Shown here in pieces: positions 41,198 through 48,964 of a stretch of 64,000 nucleotides of DNA. The stretch's first letter is position 1. The number at the start of each line of letters is the position of its first letter. Under the pieces are notes generated by a model that did no database searches, was not told the DNA's origin, and saw nothing but the letters and a program-made list of their open reading frames with translations. This stretch comes from DATAAZ01 sp036259875. GTDB taxonomy: Bacteria; Actinomycetota; Thermoleophilia; Gaiellales; Gaiellaceae. The stretch spans positions 15,430-79,429 of the forward strand of contig DATAAZ010000075.1 in the NCBI GenBank assembly GCA_036259875.1, in the 5' to 3' direction. A program made the position numbers and the translations under genes.

Positions 41198-41812
41198 ATG
41201 AGCCAAGGCCTTCACCCGCGAGCGACGATCCCCGACTTCGAGCTTCCCGACGAGAACGGAACGCTGCACCGCCTCTCCGATCTCCAGGGCGCGAACCCGA
41301 TGGTGCTCATGCTCGGCCGCGGCGAGCACTGCCCGCGCGAACGGCAGCACCAGCGCGAGATGCTCAAGTTCCACGAGTGGTGCGCGACCGCGCTCACCGA
41401 GCTCGTCACGATCGTCCCCAACAACCTCCACGACACCAAGAAGCTCCGCATGACGACGGGCGCGCACTGGACGTTCCTCGCGGACGTCGACCAGGAGGTG
41501 CAGCGCACGTTCGACATCGAGGAGTACGTCGACACGCACCACGAGACGGCGACGGTGCCGCACACGCTCGTCCTCGCGCCCGGCCTCGTGATCGACAAGG
41601 TCTACGTGGGCTTCTGGTACTGGGGCCGCCCGTCGCCGTACGACCTCTGGGCCGACCTGCGCGAGCTGCGGAAGCGCATCAACCCCGACTTCGATCCGAC
41701 GCTGCCCGACATCCGCACCGCCTGGTTCGAGCGGCACACTGACGTAAAGCCGAGAGGCGCGAACGATCCGAAGAAGCGGGCGAAGCGCGGCCGCGCGCGG
41801 GCGCGGGTGTAA
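41198..41812 (+). CDS. Redoxin-domain (AhpC/TSA-like) protein
   Basis: A 204-aa thioredoxin-fold protein with GAGAAC-rich spacing and an AAAGGAG site. The N-terminus (TIPDFELPDENGTLHRLSDL) is typical of peroxiredoxins; the expected peroxidatic motif P-x3-T-x2-C appears as GRGEHCPRERQHQ, keeping one Cys near residue 48 and the following Arg. A second Cys (HEWCATAL) is near residue 61. The C-terminus is basic. Function as a peroxidase is uncertain. Confidence 0.8.
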   Translation: MSQGLHPRATIPDFELPDENGTLHRLSDLQGANPMVLMLGRGEHCPRERQHQREMLKFHEWCATALTELVTIVPNNLHDTKKLRMTTGAHWTFLADVDQEVQRTFDIEEYVDTHHETATVPHTLVLAPGLVIDKVYVGFWYWGRPSPYDLWADLRELRKRINPDFDPTLPDIRTAWFERHTDVKPRGANDPKKRAKRGRARARV

Positions 41813-41842
41813 CGGCGTTCAGCGCCGCGAGACTGGAACGCC

Positions 41843-42550
41843 ATGAGCACGATCGCCGCGACGCCGCCGCCACGGACGCCGCTCGTCCTGCGGCTGCTCG
41901 CGATTCCAGGGACGGTCTGCGTGATCCTCGCCGGGCTCTGGATCGCGGGCGGCAAGCTGACGAACGACTTCGCGCTCGCGATGTGGCTCTCGGCCGGGTG
42001 GATGGCGCTCGCGGGGCTCGCCGCCGTCGCGATCGCATTCCGGAGCCGGGCCTTTCGCTGGCCCGTGCTCGGCGCGTACGCCGTGACGGCGGCCGTGCTC
42101 GCCGTCTACCTCGGCTCCTCCGTCTTCATGGACGACGTCGTGAACGAGCGGGTTGCCACCGCTGCGCCGGCACCCGCGGGCGCGAGCGGCGGTCGCGAGC
42201 AGCCGACCCGACCGGTGAACGTACTTCTGAGCGCAGGACGCTTCGAGTCCGTCCGGCACGAAGCGCGCGGTGTCGCTCGGGCGATCGAGCTCGCGGAAGG
42301 CGGTCGCGTCGTCACGCTGACCGAGCTCGAGGTCGACAACGGCCCCGATCTCCGGGTGTACCTCGTCGCCGGCCCGGCGAGGTCGGAAGGCGAGGTCGAG
42401 GACTTCGTCGATCTCGGCGGCCTCAAGGGGAACATCGGGAACCAGCAGTACCGCGTGCCGGCGACCGTCGATCTCGAGCGCTACTCGACCGTGGTGATCT
42501 GGTGCCGCGCGTTCTCCGTGCTCTTCGCGCGCGCGCCGCTTCGGGTCTGA
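41843..42550 (+). CDS. Membrane protein with extracytoplasmic DM13 domain
   Basis: A 235-aa protein. Three hydrophobic segments (about residues 15-37, 45-65 and 72-92) are followed by a C-terminal DM13 domain (residues 120-235): LLSAGRFESVRHEARGVARA, VDNGPDLRVYLVAG, DLGGLKGNIGNQQYRVP and a final YSTVVIWCRAFSVLFARAPL with a conserved Cys. DM13 is proposed to be a redox domain using that Cys. It precedes two genes in tight sequence. Confidence 0.87.
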   Translation: MSTIAATPPPRTPLVLRLLAIPGTVCVILAGLWIAGGKLTNDFALAMWLSAGWMALAGLAAVAIAFRSRAFRWPVLGAYAVTAAVLAVYLGSSVFMDDVVNERVATAAPAPAGASGGREQPTRPVNVLLSAGRFESVRHEARGVARAIELAEGGRVVTLTELEVDNGPDLRVYLVAGPARSEGEVEDFVDLGGLKGNIGNQQYRVPATVDLERYSTVVIWCRAFSVLFARAPLRV

Positions 42551-42566
42551 GAGGAAGGAGAGGAAA

Positions 42567-43079
42567 ATGAAGAAGGTAAGCCCGGCCGGAGCCCTCGCGC
42601 TCGGCGTCGGAGCAGGCGTCGTCGGGACGGCGTTCATGACTGCCTGGCAGGAGACCGTCGCGCACCTGCGCCGCTCCATGACGCCCAAGCACATGGCCGA
42701 CGGCGACGATCCGTGGAAGCGCGCGCCCGCGCCGGCGCAGGTGGGCCGCCGGTTCGTCCAGCTCGCGACCGGGCGCGACGTCCCGCCCGAGCGGATCCCC
42801 TTCTTCACGAACGCCGTCCACTGGGCGTTCGGGTCCGGCATGGGCGCCGTGTACGGCCTGATGCGAAGCCGGCTCCGCCCGAAGCCCGCGCTGCAGGGGC
42901 CGCTCTTCGGGCTCGGCGTCTGGGCGCAGTCGTACGCCACGCTCGTCCCCATGGGCCTCTACGAGCCGCCGTGGCATTACTCCGCGCGGACGATCGCGAA
43001 GGACGTCTCCTACCACCTCGTCTACGGCGGCGGTACGGCCGCAGGCTACGAGCTGCTCGCGCGGCTCGCGCGACGATGA
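42567..43079 (+). CDS. Membrane protein of unknown function
   Basis: A 170-aa protein, behind GAAGGAG. Segments of moderate hydrophobicity (residues 7-28, 88-105, 110-132 and 145-160) suggest three or four membrane helices. Conserved-looking features are HWAFGSGMGAVYGL and YHLVYGGGTAAGYELL, common in small uncharacterised YagU-like inner-membrane proteins. The stop codon overlaps the next gene's ATG (ATGA). Confidence 0.75.
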   Translation: MKKVSPAGALALGVGAGVVGTAFMTAWQETVAHLRRSMTPKHMADGDDPWKRAPAPAQVGRRFVQLATGRDVPPERIPFFTNAVHWAFGSGMGAVYGLMRSRLRPKPALQGPLFGLGVWAQSYATLVPMGLYEPPWHYSARTIAKDVSYHLVYGGGTAAGYELLARLARR

Positions 43080-44488
43080 ACCGCTTCGACGCCGTCATCC
43101 TCGGCGCCGGGCCGGGCGGTGAGGTCGCCCTCAACACGCTCCTGAAGGCAGGCCTTCGGGTGGCGCTCGTCGAGGAGAACGTGATCGGGGGCGAGTGCTC
43201 GAACTGGGGCTGCATCCCGACGAAGACGCTGCTTCGCCCGCCGGAGCTGAAAGGCAAGTGCGAGCGGGCGGCGGGCGTAGGGGCGCCGGTTCTCGACTTT
43301 CCCCGCCTTGCGGCGTATCGCGACTACATGGTTTCGAGCCACGACGACTCGAGCCGGGTCGCGCGGTACGAGGAGCGAGGTGCGACCGTCGTCAAGGAGC
43401 GCGGCAGACTCGCCGGCCCCGGCCGCGTCGAGGCGAACGGCCGCGTCGTCGAGACGGACGCCGTCATCGTCGCGACGGGGGCCGAGGCGGTCGTCCCGCC
43501 CATCCCGGGCCTCGCCGAGGCGGGCTACTGGACGAACCGCGAGGCGACCGACCTGACCGAGATCCCCGCAAGCGCGGTCGTGATCGGCGGCGGGCCCGTC
43601 GGGATCGAGCTGGCGCAGTTCCTCGCCCGCTTCGGTAGCCGCGTCACGATCGTCCAAGGGGCCGAGCGGCTCGCGGAACGGGAGGACGAGCGGATCGGCG
43701 AGATCCTCGCCGAGCTCCTCGCCGACGATGGGATCGAGCTTCGGCTCGGCGTCCAAGCGTCGGCCGTCCGCCTCGAAGGCAGCGAGCGCGTCGTGGTGCT
43801 CGGCGACGGCTCCGAGGCGCGCGGCGAGGTGTTGATCGTCGCGACGGGCCGGCGACCGCGCACGCGCGACATCGGCCTCGAGACCGTCGGGATCGAGCCC
43901 GGTCGGCGCGGCATCGAGATCGACGACCGCTGCCGCGCGGGCGAGGGCGTCTGGGCGATCGGGGACTGCACCGTCCGCGGCGGCTTTACCCACGTCGCCA
44001 AGTACCAGGCGCGGATCGCGGCCGCGAGCATCCTCGGGCACGAGGACGTGAAGGCCGACTACCGGGCCGTCCCGCGGGTCACGTTCACGAACCCCGAGGT
44101 CGCCGCGGTCGGCGTCTCCGAGGCGGACGCGCGCACGGCGGGGCTCGACGTCGTCGCCGCGACGATCGAGCTGCCGACGACGATCGCGCGGCCGTACACG
44201 TTCGAGGAGCACCCGACCGGGACGTTCGGCGTCGTCGTCGACCGCTCGCGCGGCGTGCTCGTCGGCGCCTGGGCGGTCGCGCCTCTCGCGAGCGAGTGGA
44301 TTCACCAGGCGGTGCTCGCGATTCGTGCGGAGATTCCGACCTGGGTGCTTCGGGATACGATCGCGCAGTTCCCGTCCTTTTCCGAAGCGTTCGGCGCGGC
44401 GCTCCGGATGCTTCCGGACGCGATCGGGACGACGATGGACCACCGCGCGCACCCGATGATCGAGGGCGCGCTGGCCGAAGCTCGCTGA
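43076..44488 (+). CDS. Pyridine nucleotide-disulfide oxidoreductase (Lpd/Sth-like) without catalytic His
   Basis: A 470-aa flavoprotein. The FAD motif VILGAGPGGEVALN and the redox pair C41/C46 in GGECSNWGCIPTK are intact; the NAD motif is VVIGGGPVGIELAQFLARFG and a third block is GVWAIGDCTVRGGFTHVA. At the dimer end, where dihydrolipoyl dehydrogenases have His-Pro-Thr-x-Ser-Glu, this protein has FPSFSEAF, so the proton-relay His is lost. It is thus unlikely to be a normal lipoamide dehydrogenase; a quinone reductase or transhydrogenase-like role is possible. Confidence 0.9.
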   Translation: MNRFDAVILGAGPGGEVALNTLLKAGLRVALVEENVIGGECSNWGCIPTKTLLRPPELKGKCERAAGVGAPVLDFPRLAAYRDYMVSSHDDSSRVARYEERGATVVKERGRLAGPGRVEANGRVVETDAVIVATGAEAVVPPIPGLAEAGYWTNREATDLTEIPASAVVIGGGPVGIELAQFLARFGSRVTIVQGAERLAEREDERIGEILAELLADDGIELRLGVQASAVRLEGSERVVVLGDGSEARGEVLIVATGRRPRTRDIGLETVGIEPGRRGIEIDDRCRAGEGVWAIGDCTVRGGFTHVAKYQARIAAASILGHEDVKADYRAVPRVTFTNPEVAAVGVSEADARTAGLDVVAATIELPTTIARPYTFEEHPTGTFGVVVDRSRGVLVGAWAVAPLASEWIHQAVLAIRAEIPTWVLRDTIAQFPSFSEAFGAALRMLPDAIGTTMDHRAHPMIEGALAEAR

Positions 44489-44489
44489 G

Positions 44490-46526
44490 ATGGGTGAGCA
44501 GGTCAGCATTCTCGACGGCGCCACGTTCGTCGTCAGCGACCGCCGCGGGGACGTGAAGGCGAGCCCCGACGAGGTCGCGGGCCTTTTCCACCGCGATACG
44601 CGTTTCCTGTCGCGCTGGCGGCTCTTGGTCGACGGCCGGCAGCCCGACGTGCTCGCTGTCGAGCGGACGAAGTACTTCGCGGCGCAGTTCTTCCTCTACC
44701 CGCCGACGGGGACGATCTACGAGAATCCGTACCTCTCCGTGATCCGGAAGCGCAAGGTCGGCGACGGCTTTCACGAGGACGTCGCGCTCCTGAACCACGA
44801 CCCGAAGCCGCGCACGGTCGAGCTTCGGATCGAGGCAGGCGCCGACTTCGCCGACCTCTTCGAGGTCAAGGACGCGCTCGCGAAGAAGGGCGAACTCTAC
44901 CGCGAGGTGCGCGGCGAGACGCTCGTACTCGGCTACCGGCGCGACGATTTCTCCCGCGAGACGCGGATCGCCGCGAGCGAACCCGCCGAGGTTCGCGAGG
45001 ACGGCTTCGTCTTCCGCGTCGAGGTCCCTGCGCAAGGCGAGTGGGCGACCTGCATCGACGTCGTTCCGGTGACGGAGGCGCCTGATGCGCCGGCACCCGT
45101 GCGCCACGGCCACGGCGCCGACGAGGCGCGGCCGCAGATGCCGGTCTCGCTCGAGGAGTGGCTCGAGGAGGCGCCCGAGCTCGAGTCCGACTCGGACGCG
45201 CTGGAGCACATCTACCGGCAGAGTCTCGTCGACCTCGCGGCGCTCCGGTTCTACTCGCTCCTCTTCCCGGGCGAGTCGCTCCCGGCCGCCGGACTGCCGT
45301 GGTTCATGACGATCTTCGGGCGGGACAGCCTCATCACGAGCTACCAGACGCTTCCGTTCACACCCGATCTCGCGCGCACCGCCCTTCGCGTGCTCGCGGC
45401 TCGCCAGGGAACGAAGGTGGACGACTTCCGCGACGAGGAGCCGGGCAAGATCCTCCACGAGATCCGCTTCGGGGAGCTGACGCATTTCGGCGAGCGGCCC
45501 CACTCGCCGTACTTCGGCGCGGCGGACACGACGCCGCTCTTCCTCGTCGTCCTCGACGAGTACCACCGCTGGACGGGCGACGGCGACCTCGTGCATGAGC
45601 TCGAGCCGAACGCCCGCGCGGCGCTCGCGTGGATCGGGCGCTACGGCGACCGAGACGGCGACGGCTACGTCGAGTACGAGCGGCGGAATTCCGAGACCGG
45701 CCTCGAGAACCAGTGCTGGAAGGACTCGTGGAACTCGATCGTGTGGAACGACGGGACGCTCGCGAAGCTCCCGCGCGCGACGTGCGAGATCCAGGGGCTC
45801 GTCTACGACGCGAAAATGCGTTCCGCCCGGCTCGCGCGCGACGTCTGGGGCGACGAGGGGCTCGCGGCGCAGCTCGAACGCGAAGCGGCCGACCTGAAGC
45901 GCCGATTCAACGAAGACTTCTGGATCGAGAAGCGCCGGTTCTTCGCCGTCGCGCTCGACGGTGACAAGCGCCCGGTCGACACGCTCACCTCGAACATCGG
46001 GCACCTGCTTTGGAGCGGGATCGTGGCCGACGACAAGGCGGAGGCGATCGCCGACCACCTCCTCGGCGACAAGCTCTTCTCCGGCTGGGGCGTCCGGACG
46101 ATGGCCGATGGCGAGGGGCCGTACAACCCGATCGAGTACCACAACGGGACGGTCTGGCCGCACGACAACTCCTTCATCGCCGCGGGCCTCGCCCGCTACG
46201 GCTACGGCGAGGAGGCGGCGCGGGTCGCCGCAGGCATCCTCCAGGCCGCGGCGTTCTTCGACTACCGCCTTCCCGAGACGTTCGCGGGGTACCAGCGCGA
46301 GCGGACGGAGTTCCCGGTCGAGTACCCGAGTGCCTGCAGCCCACAGGCGTGGGCGACGGGCGCACCGCTGCTGCTCCTGCGCGTGCTCCTCGGCCTCGAG
46401 CCCGACGGCGAGACGGTCGCAGCCTCGCCAATGCTTCCCGACGGAATCGAGCGGATCGAGCTTCGCGGCGTTCACACCGCGTCGGGCCCGGCGGACGCGC
46501 TCGCCGAGCGCGAGGTGTCTCTCTAG
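44490..46526 (+). CDS. Amylo-alpha-1,6-glucosidase/glycogen-debranching-like protein
   Basis: A 678-aa protein. The N-terminal domain (LDGATFVVSDRRGDV, GLFHRDTRFLSRWRLLVDGR) is the GDE_N-type domain; the C-terminal (alpha/alpha)6 barrel has LPWFMTIFGRDSLITSYQTL near residue 271, WKDSWNSIVWNDG with a likely acidic catalytic residue near 413 and GPYNPIEYHNGTVWPHDNSF near 545. Similar proteins are annotated as amylo-alpha-1,6-glucosidases, GH63/GH100-like; whether this acts on glycogen is unproven. Cytoplasmic. Confidence 0.87.
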   Translation: MGEQVSILDGATFVVSDRRGDVKASPDEVAGLFHRDTRFLSRWRLLVDGRQPDVLAVERTKYFAAQFFLYPPTGTIYENPYLSVIRKRKVGDGFHEDVALLNHDPKPRTVELRIEAGADFADLFEVKDALAKKGELYREVRGETLVLGYRRDDFSRETRIAASEPAEVREDGFVFRVEVPAQGEWATCIDVVPVTEAPDAPAPVRHGHGADEARPQMPVSLEEWLEEAPELESDSDALEHIYRQSLVDLAALRFYSLLFPGESLPAAGLPWFMTIFGRDSLITSYQTLPFTPDLARTALRVLAARQGTKVDDFRDEEPGKILHEIRFGELTHFGERPHSPYFGAADTTPLFLVVLDEYHRWTGDGDLVHELEPNARAALAWIGRYGDRDGDGYVEYERRNSETGLENQCWKDSWNSIVWNDGTLAKLPRATCEIQGLVYDAKMRSARLARDVWGDEGLAAQLEREAADLKRRFNEDFWIEKRRFFAVALDGDKRPVDTLTSNIGHLLWSGIVADDKAEAIADHLLGDKLFSGWGVRTMADGEGPYNPIEYHNGTVWPHDNSFIAAGLARYGYGEEAARVAAGILQAAAFFDYRLPETFAGYQRERTEFPVEYPSACSPQAWATGAPLLLLRVLLGLEPDGETVAASPMLPDGIERIELRGVHTASGPADALAEREVSL

Positions 46527-47128
46527 TGTCCTTCGTCTCTCGCGGCTTCCGCGGTCGCCGGCGCGACGATGCACCGCCCGGCCGGCTGCCGCCGGGCCAG
46601 TACCTGACCACGGACTTCCCCGTTCTCTCCGCAGGCCCGACCCCGCGCGCAGCGCTCGCCGAGTGGACGTTCACGATCGAGGGCGGCTCGGAGGCGGTGA
46701 CGTGGACGTGGGACGAGTTCCGCGCGCTCCCGAGCGAGACGGTCACGGTCGACATCCACTGCGTCACCCGCTGGTCGAAGCTCGACACGACGTGGGAGGG
46801 CGTCTCGGTGGACACGCTCCTCGAGGCGGTGGACCACGAAGCCGCGTACGTTCTCGCGTTCTGCGACGGTGGCTACACGACGAACCTGCCGCTCGAGGAC
46901 GTGACGGACGGCAAGGCGTGGATTGCGTTCGCCTACGACGGCGAGCCGCTCGACCCCGAGCACGGCGGCCCCGCTCGGCTGCTCGTTCCACACCTCTACT
47001 TCTGGAAGAGCGCGAAGTGGGTGCGCGGCCTGCGGCTCCTCGACGAGGATGAGCCAGGTTTTTGGGAGACAAACGGGTATCACCTGCGCGGCGACCCGTG
47101 GCGGGAACAGCGCTACTGGGGCGACTAG
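46526..47128 (+). CDS. Sulfite-oxidase-type molybdopterin oxidoreductase
   Basis: A 200-aa single-domain protein; its GTG overlaps the stop of the previous gene. The conserved molybdenum-ligand Cys lies in DIHCVTRWSKLDTTWEGVSV near residue 75; upstream WTFTIEGGSEAVTWTWDEFR and downstream VLAFCDGGYTTNLPLEDVTD and KSAKWVRGLRLLDEDEPGFW are the family signature (YedY/MsrP-like). No Tat signal, so it appears cytoplasmic. An FNR-type reductase gene follows after the repeat element and may supply electrons. Confidence 0.9.
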   Translation: MSFVSRGFRGRRRDDAPPGRLPPGQYLTTDFPVLSAGPTPRAALAEWTFTIEGGSEAVTWTWDEFRALPSETVTVDIHCVTRWSKLDTTWEGVSVDTLLEAVDHEAAYVLAFCDGGYTTNLPLEDVTDGKAWIAFAYDGEPLDPEHGGPARLLVPHLYFWKSAKWVRGLRLLDEDEPGFWETNGYHLRGDPWREQRYWGD

Positions 47129-47140
47129 CGCCCCATCCAG

Positions 47141-47292
47141 CGATGCCCGTCGGGCCCCGGCCCGCGATGACGCTGCGCCAGAGCCCATCCTCGCCCTTGT
47201 CAAGGCGTCCAGCCTTGCCCGCGGGCGGGTGCGAACTCTGGCTTAGTTGCGACCCATGACCTCGACAGACCCATGACCTCGACAGCATCACG
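47141..47292 (+). repeat. Structured intergenic element, copy 2, with 17-bp tandem duplication
   Basis: This copy shares the outer pair GCCAGAG/CTCTGGC (47177-47183 with 47236-47242, again 66 nt apart) and the inner hairpin CAAGGC/GCCTTG. Its last 17 bp (ACCCATGACCTCGACAG) are doubled, which creates a short frame MTSTDP whose TGA overlaps the true ATG of the next gene at 47273. Confidence 0.75.
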
Positions 47293-48031
47293 GGAAGCGG
47301 CACGCACCTCCGCGTGGCAGGTCGCGGAGGTGGTCGACACGACCTTCGAGACGCCCCGCGTGCGCACGCTCGTGCTCGAGGCGGGCGCGTGGCCCGGCCA
47401 CCGAGCCGGCCAGCACCTGGACGTGCGACTCACGGCCGAGGACGGCTACCAGGCGCAGCGGAGCTACTCGCTCGCCTCGGCGCCGGGCGACGCACCGGCG
47501 ATCACGGTCGAGCGCCTCGACGACGGCGAGGTCTCCCCCTACCTCGTCGACGAGCTGCGGCCGGGTGACCGGTTCGAGATCCGCGGCCCGATCGGCGGCC
47601 ACTTCGTGTGGGACGCGGCTGACGGAGGGCGCATCTTCCTCGCGGCAGGCGGTTCGGGCATCGTCCCGCTCATGGCGATGGTCCGCCATCGAGCACGGAG
47701 CGCAAGCGACACCCGGATGCGGCTCCTCTACTCGTCGCGTTCGTGGGACGACGTGATCTACCGCGACGAGCTCGGCGAGCTGGCCGAGCGCGGCGACGGG
47801 CTCGACGTCGTGCACACGCTGACCCGCTCGCGGCCGCCCGGGTGGGCGGGACATCGGCGGCGTGTCGACCGCGAGCTCCTGGGCGAGGTCGCGTGGCCTG
47901 CCGAGGACGACGCGCACGCATTCGTCTGCGGGCCGACCGCGTTCGTCGAGAGGGTCGCATCGGGGCTGGTCGAGCTCGGGTACGCGCCTGAGTTCGTGAA
48001 GACCGAGCGGTTCGGTCCGACGGGAGGATGA
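47273..48031 (+). CDS. FNR-type FAD/NAD(P)H oxidoreductase
   Basis: A 252-aa protein. The FAD-binding beta-barrel contains the RSYSLASAP motif near residue 63; the NAD(P) domain has FLAAGGSGIVPLMAMVRH near residue 125 and ends with AFVCGPTAFVERVASGL. There is no 2Fe-2S ferredoxin domain, so it would pass electrons to a separate acceptor; the adjacent sulfite-oxidase-type protein is the candidate. Start at the second ATG of the duplicated repeat end. Confidence 0.9.
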   Translation: MTSTASREAARTSAWQVAEVVDTTFETPRVRTLVLEAGAWPGHRAGQHLDVRLTAEDGYQAQRSYSLASAPGDAPAITVERLDDGEVSPYLVDELRPGDRFEIRGPIGGHFVWDAADGGRIFLAAGGSGIVPLMAMVRHRARSASDTRMRLLYSSRSWDDVIYRDELGELAERGDGLDVVHTLTRSRPPGWAGHRRRVDRELLGEVAWPAEDDAHAFVCGPTAFVERVASGLVELGYAPEFVKTERFGPTGG

Positions 48032-48032
48032 G

Positions 48033-48320
48033 GTGAGAGCGGGCGAGACGAGGCTGGACGGGAACGCGATCGGCGGCCTCCTGCTCGAGCTCTTCGGCAG
48101 GGAGATGACGATCGCCGTCACGACGTGCCGCGCGTGCGGGGCACGTGGCGAGATCGCCCGGCTCGAGGTCTATGTCCGCTGCCCGGGGACCGTCGTGCGC
48201 TGCCCTGTCTGCGGCGCGGTCCTCATGCGGTTCGTCGAGGGAGGCGAGCGCATCTGGGTCGATTTCGGCGGAGTACGATCGCTCGAGATCGACAGGCCGC
48301 CCGGGCGGCGAGAACGTTGA
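48033..48320 (+). CDS. DUF6510-type zinc-ribbon protein
   Basis: A 95-aa protein starting at GTG two bases after the reductase. Two Cys-x2-Cys knuckles (TTCRACGARG near residue 30 and VRCPVCGAVLMRF near residue 58) form a zinc ribbon. The N-terminus (LDGNAIGGLLLELFGREM) is the family's typical start. In actinobacteria this family accompanies molybdopterin oxidoreductase plus FNR-like reductase genes, as it does here. Its stop overlaps the next TTG start. Confidence 0.85.
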   Translation: MRAGETRLDGNAIGGLLLELFGREMTIAVTTCRACGARGEIARLEVYVRCPGTVVRCPVCGAVLMRFVEGGERIWVDFGGVRSLEIDRPPGRRER

Positions 48321-48928
48321 ATCGCCCCCGCCTCACCATTCTCGCCGTCGTCGTCCTCGTGCTCGGGGTTTCCGCATGCGGCGGCGACGACGGATCTGCG
48401 CCGCAGCAGGCGGCCGAACCGGCTGGCCCGACCGCGAGCCCGCCGCCGCCCGGAGCGGGCGAGGAGACGACTGCGGGGGCGACCGACACGCACGTGAGCG
48501 CCACGACCCCGTCCGCTGCCGCCCTGGCGCGTCGCCCTGCCGGGACTGAAGGGCTTCGCGTGCCCGCCAGGCGGGCACGGATCGTCGCCCGCAACTCGCG
48601 CTTCGGGCGGGTTCTCTTCGACGCGAACGGACAGGTCGTCTACGTGTTCGAGAACGATCGGCCGAACCGGTCGAACTGCACGAGCGAAGACTGCGTCGAG
48701 GCGTGGCCGCCGGTCCTGACTCGGCAGCAGCCATCGGCCGGGACGGGGGTGAACGAGCGCCTGCTCGGCACGATTCGCCGAAGCGATCGGAGGCTCCAGG
48801 TGACGTACAAGCGCCGGCCGCTCTACTTCTACGAGCACGAGGCCCCCGGCGAGATCAGGTGCCACAACGTCGACCTGCACGGCGGACTCTGGTGGGTCGT
48901 CACGCCTCGCGGCGACCCCGCCGCGTGA
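48317..48928 (+). CDS. COG4315-type secreted lipoprotein
   Basis: A 203-aa lipoprotein with a TTG start overlapping the previous stop. The signal peptide is RLTILAVVVLVLGVSACGG with the lipobox Cys near residue 21, then a Pro/Thr/Ala-rich linker and two repeats of the Lipoprotein_15 type: FGRVLFDANGQVVYVFEND and VTYKRRPLYFYEHEAPGE, ending in HNVDLHGGLWWVVTPRG. Two Cys (CTSEDC) may form a disulfide. The function of the family is unknown; it is often redox-associated. Confidence 0.85.
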   Translation: MNRPRLTILAVVVLVLGVSACGGDDGSAPQQAAEPAGPTASPPPPGAGEETTAGATDTHVSATTPSAAALARRPAGTEGLRVPARRARIVARNSRFGRVLFDANGQVVYVFENDRPNRSNCTSEDCVEAWPPVLTRQQPSAGTGVNERLLGTIRRSDRRLQVTYKRRPLYFYEHEAPGEIRCHNVDLHGGLWWVVTPRGDPAA

Positions 48929-48964
48929 CGGCGCTCGCGGCGATACCGTTTCAGCGACGCCGAA

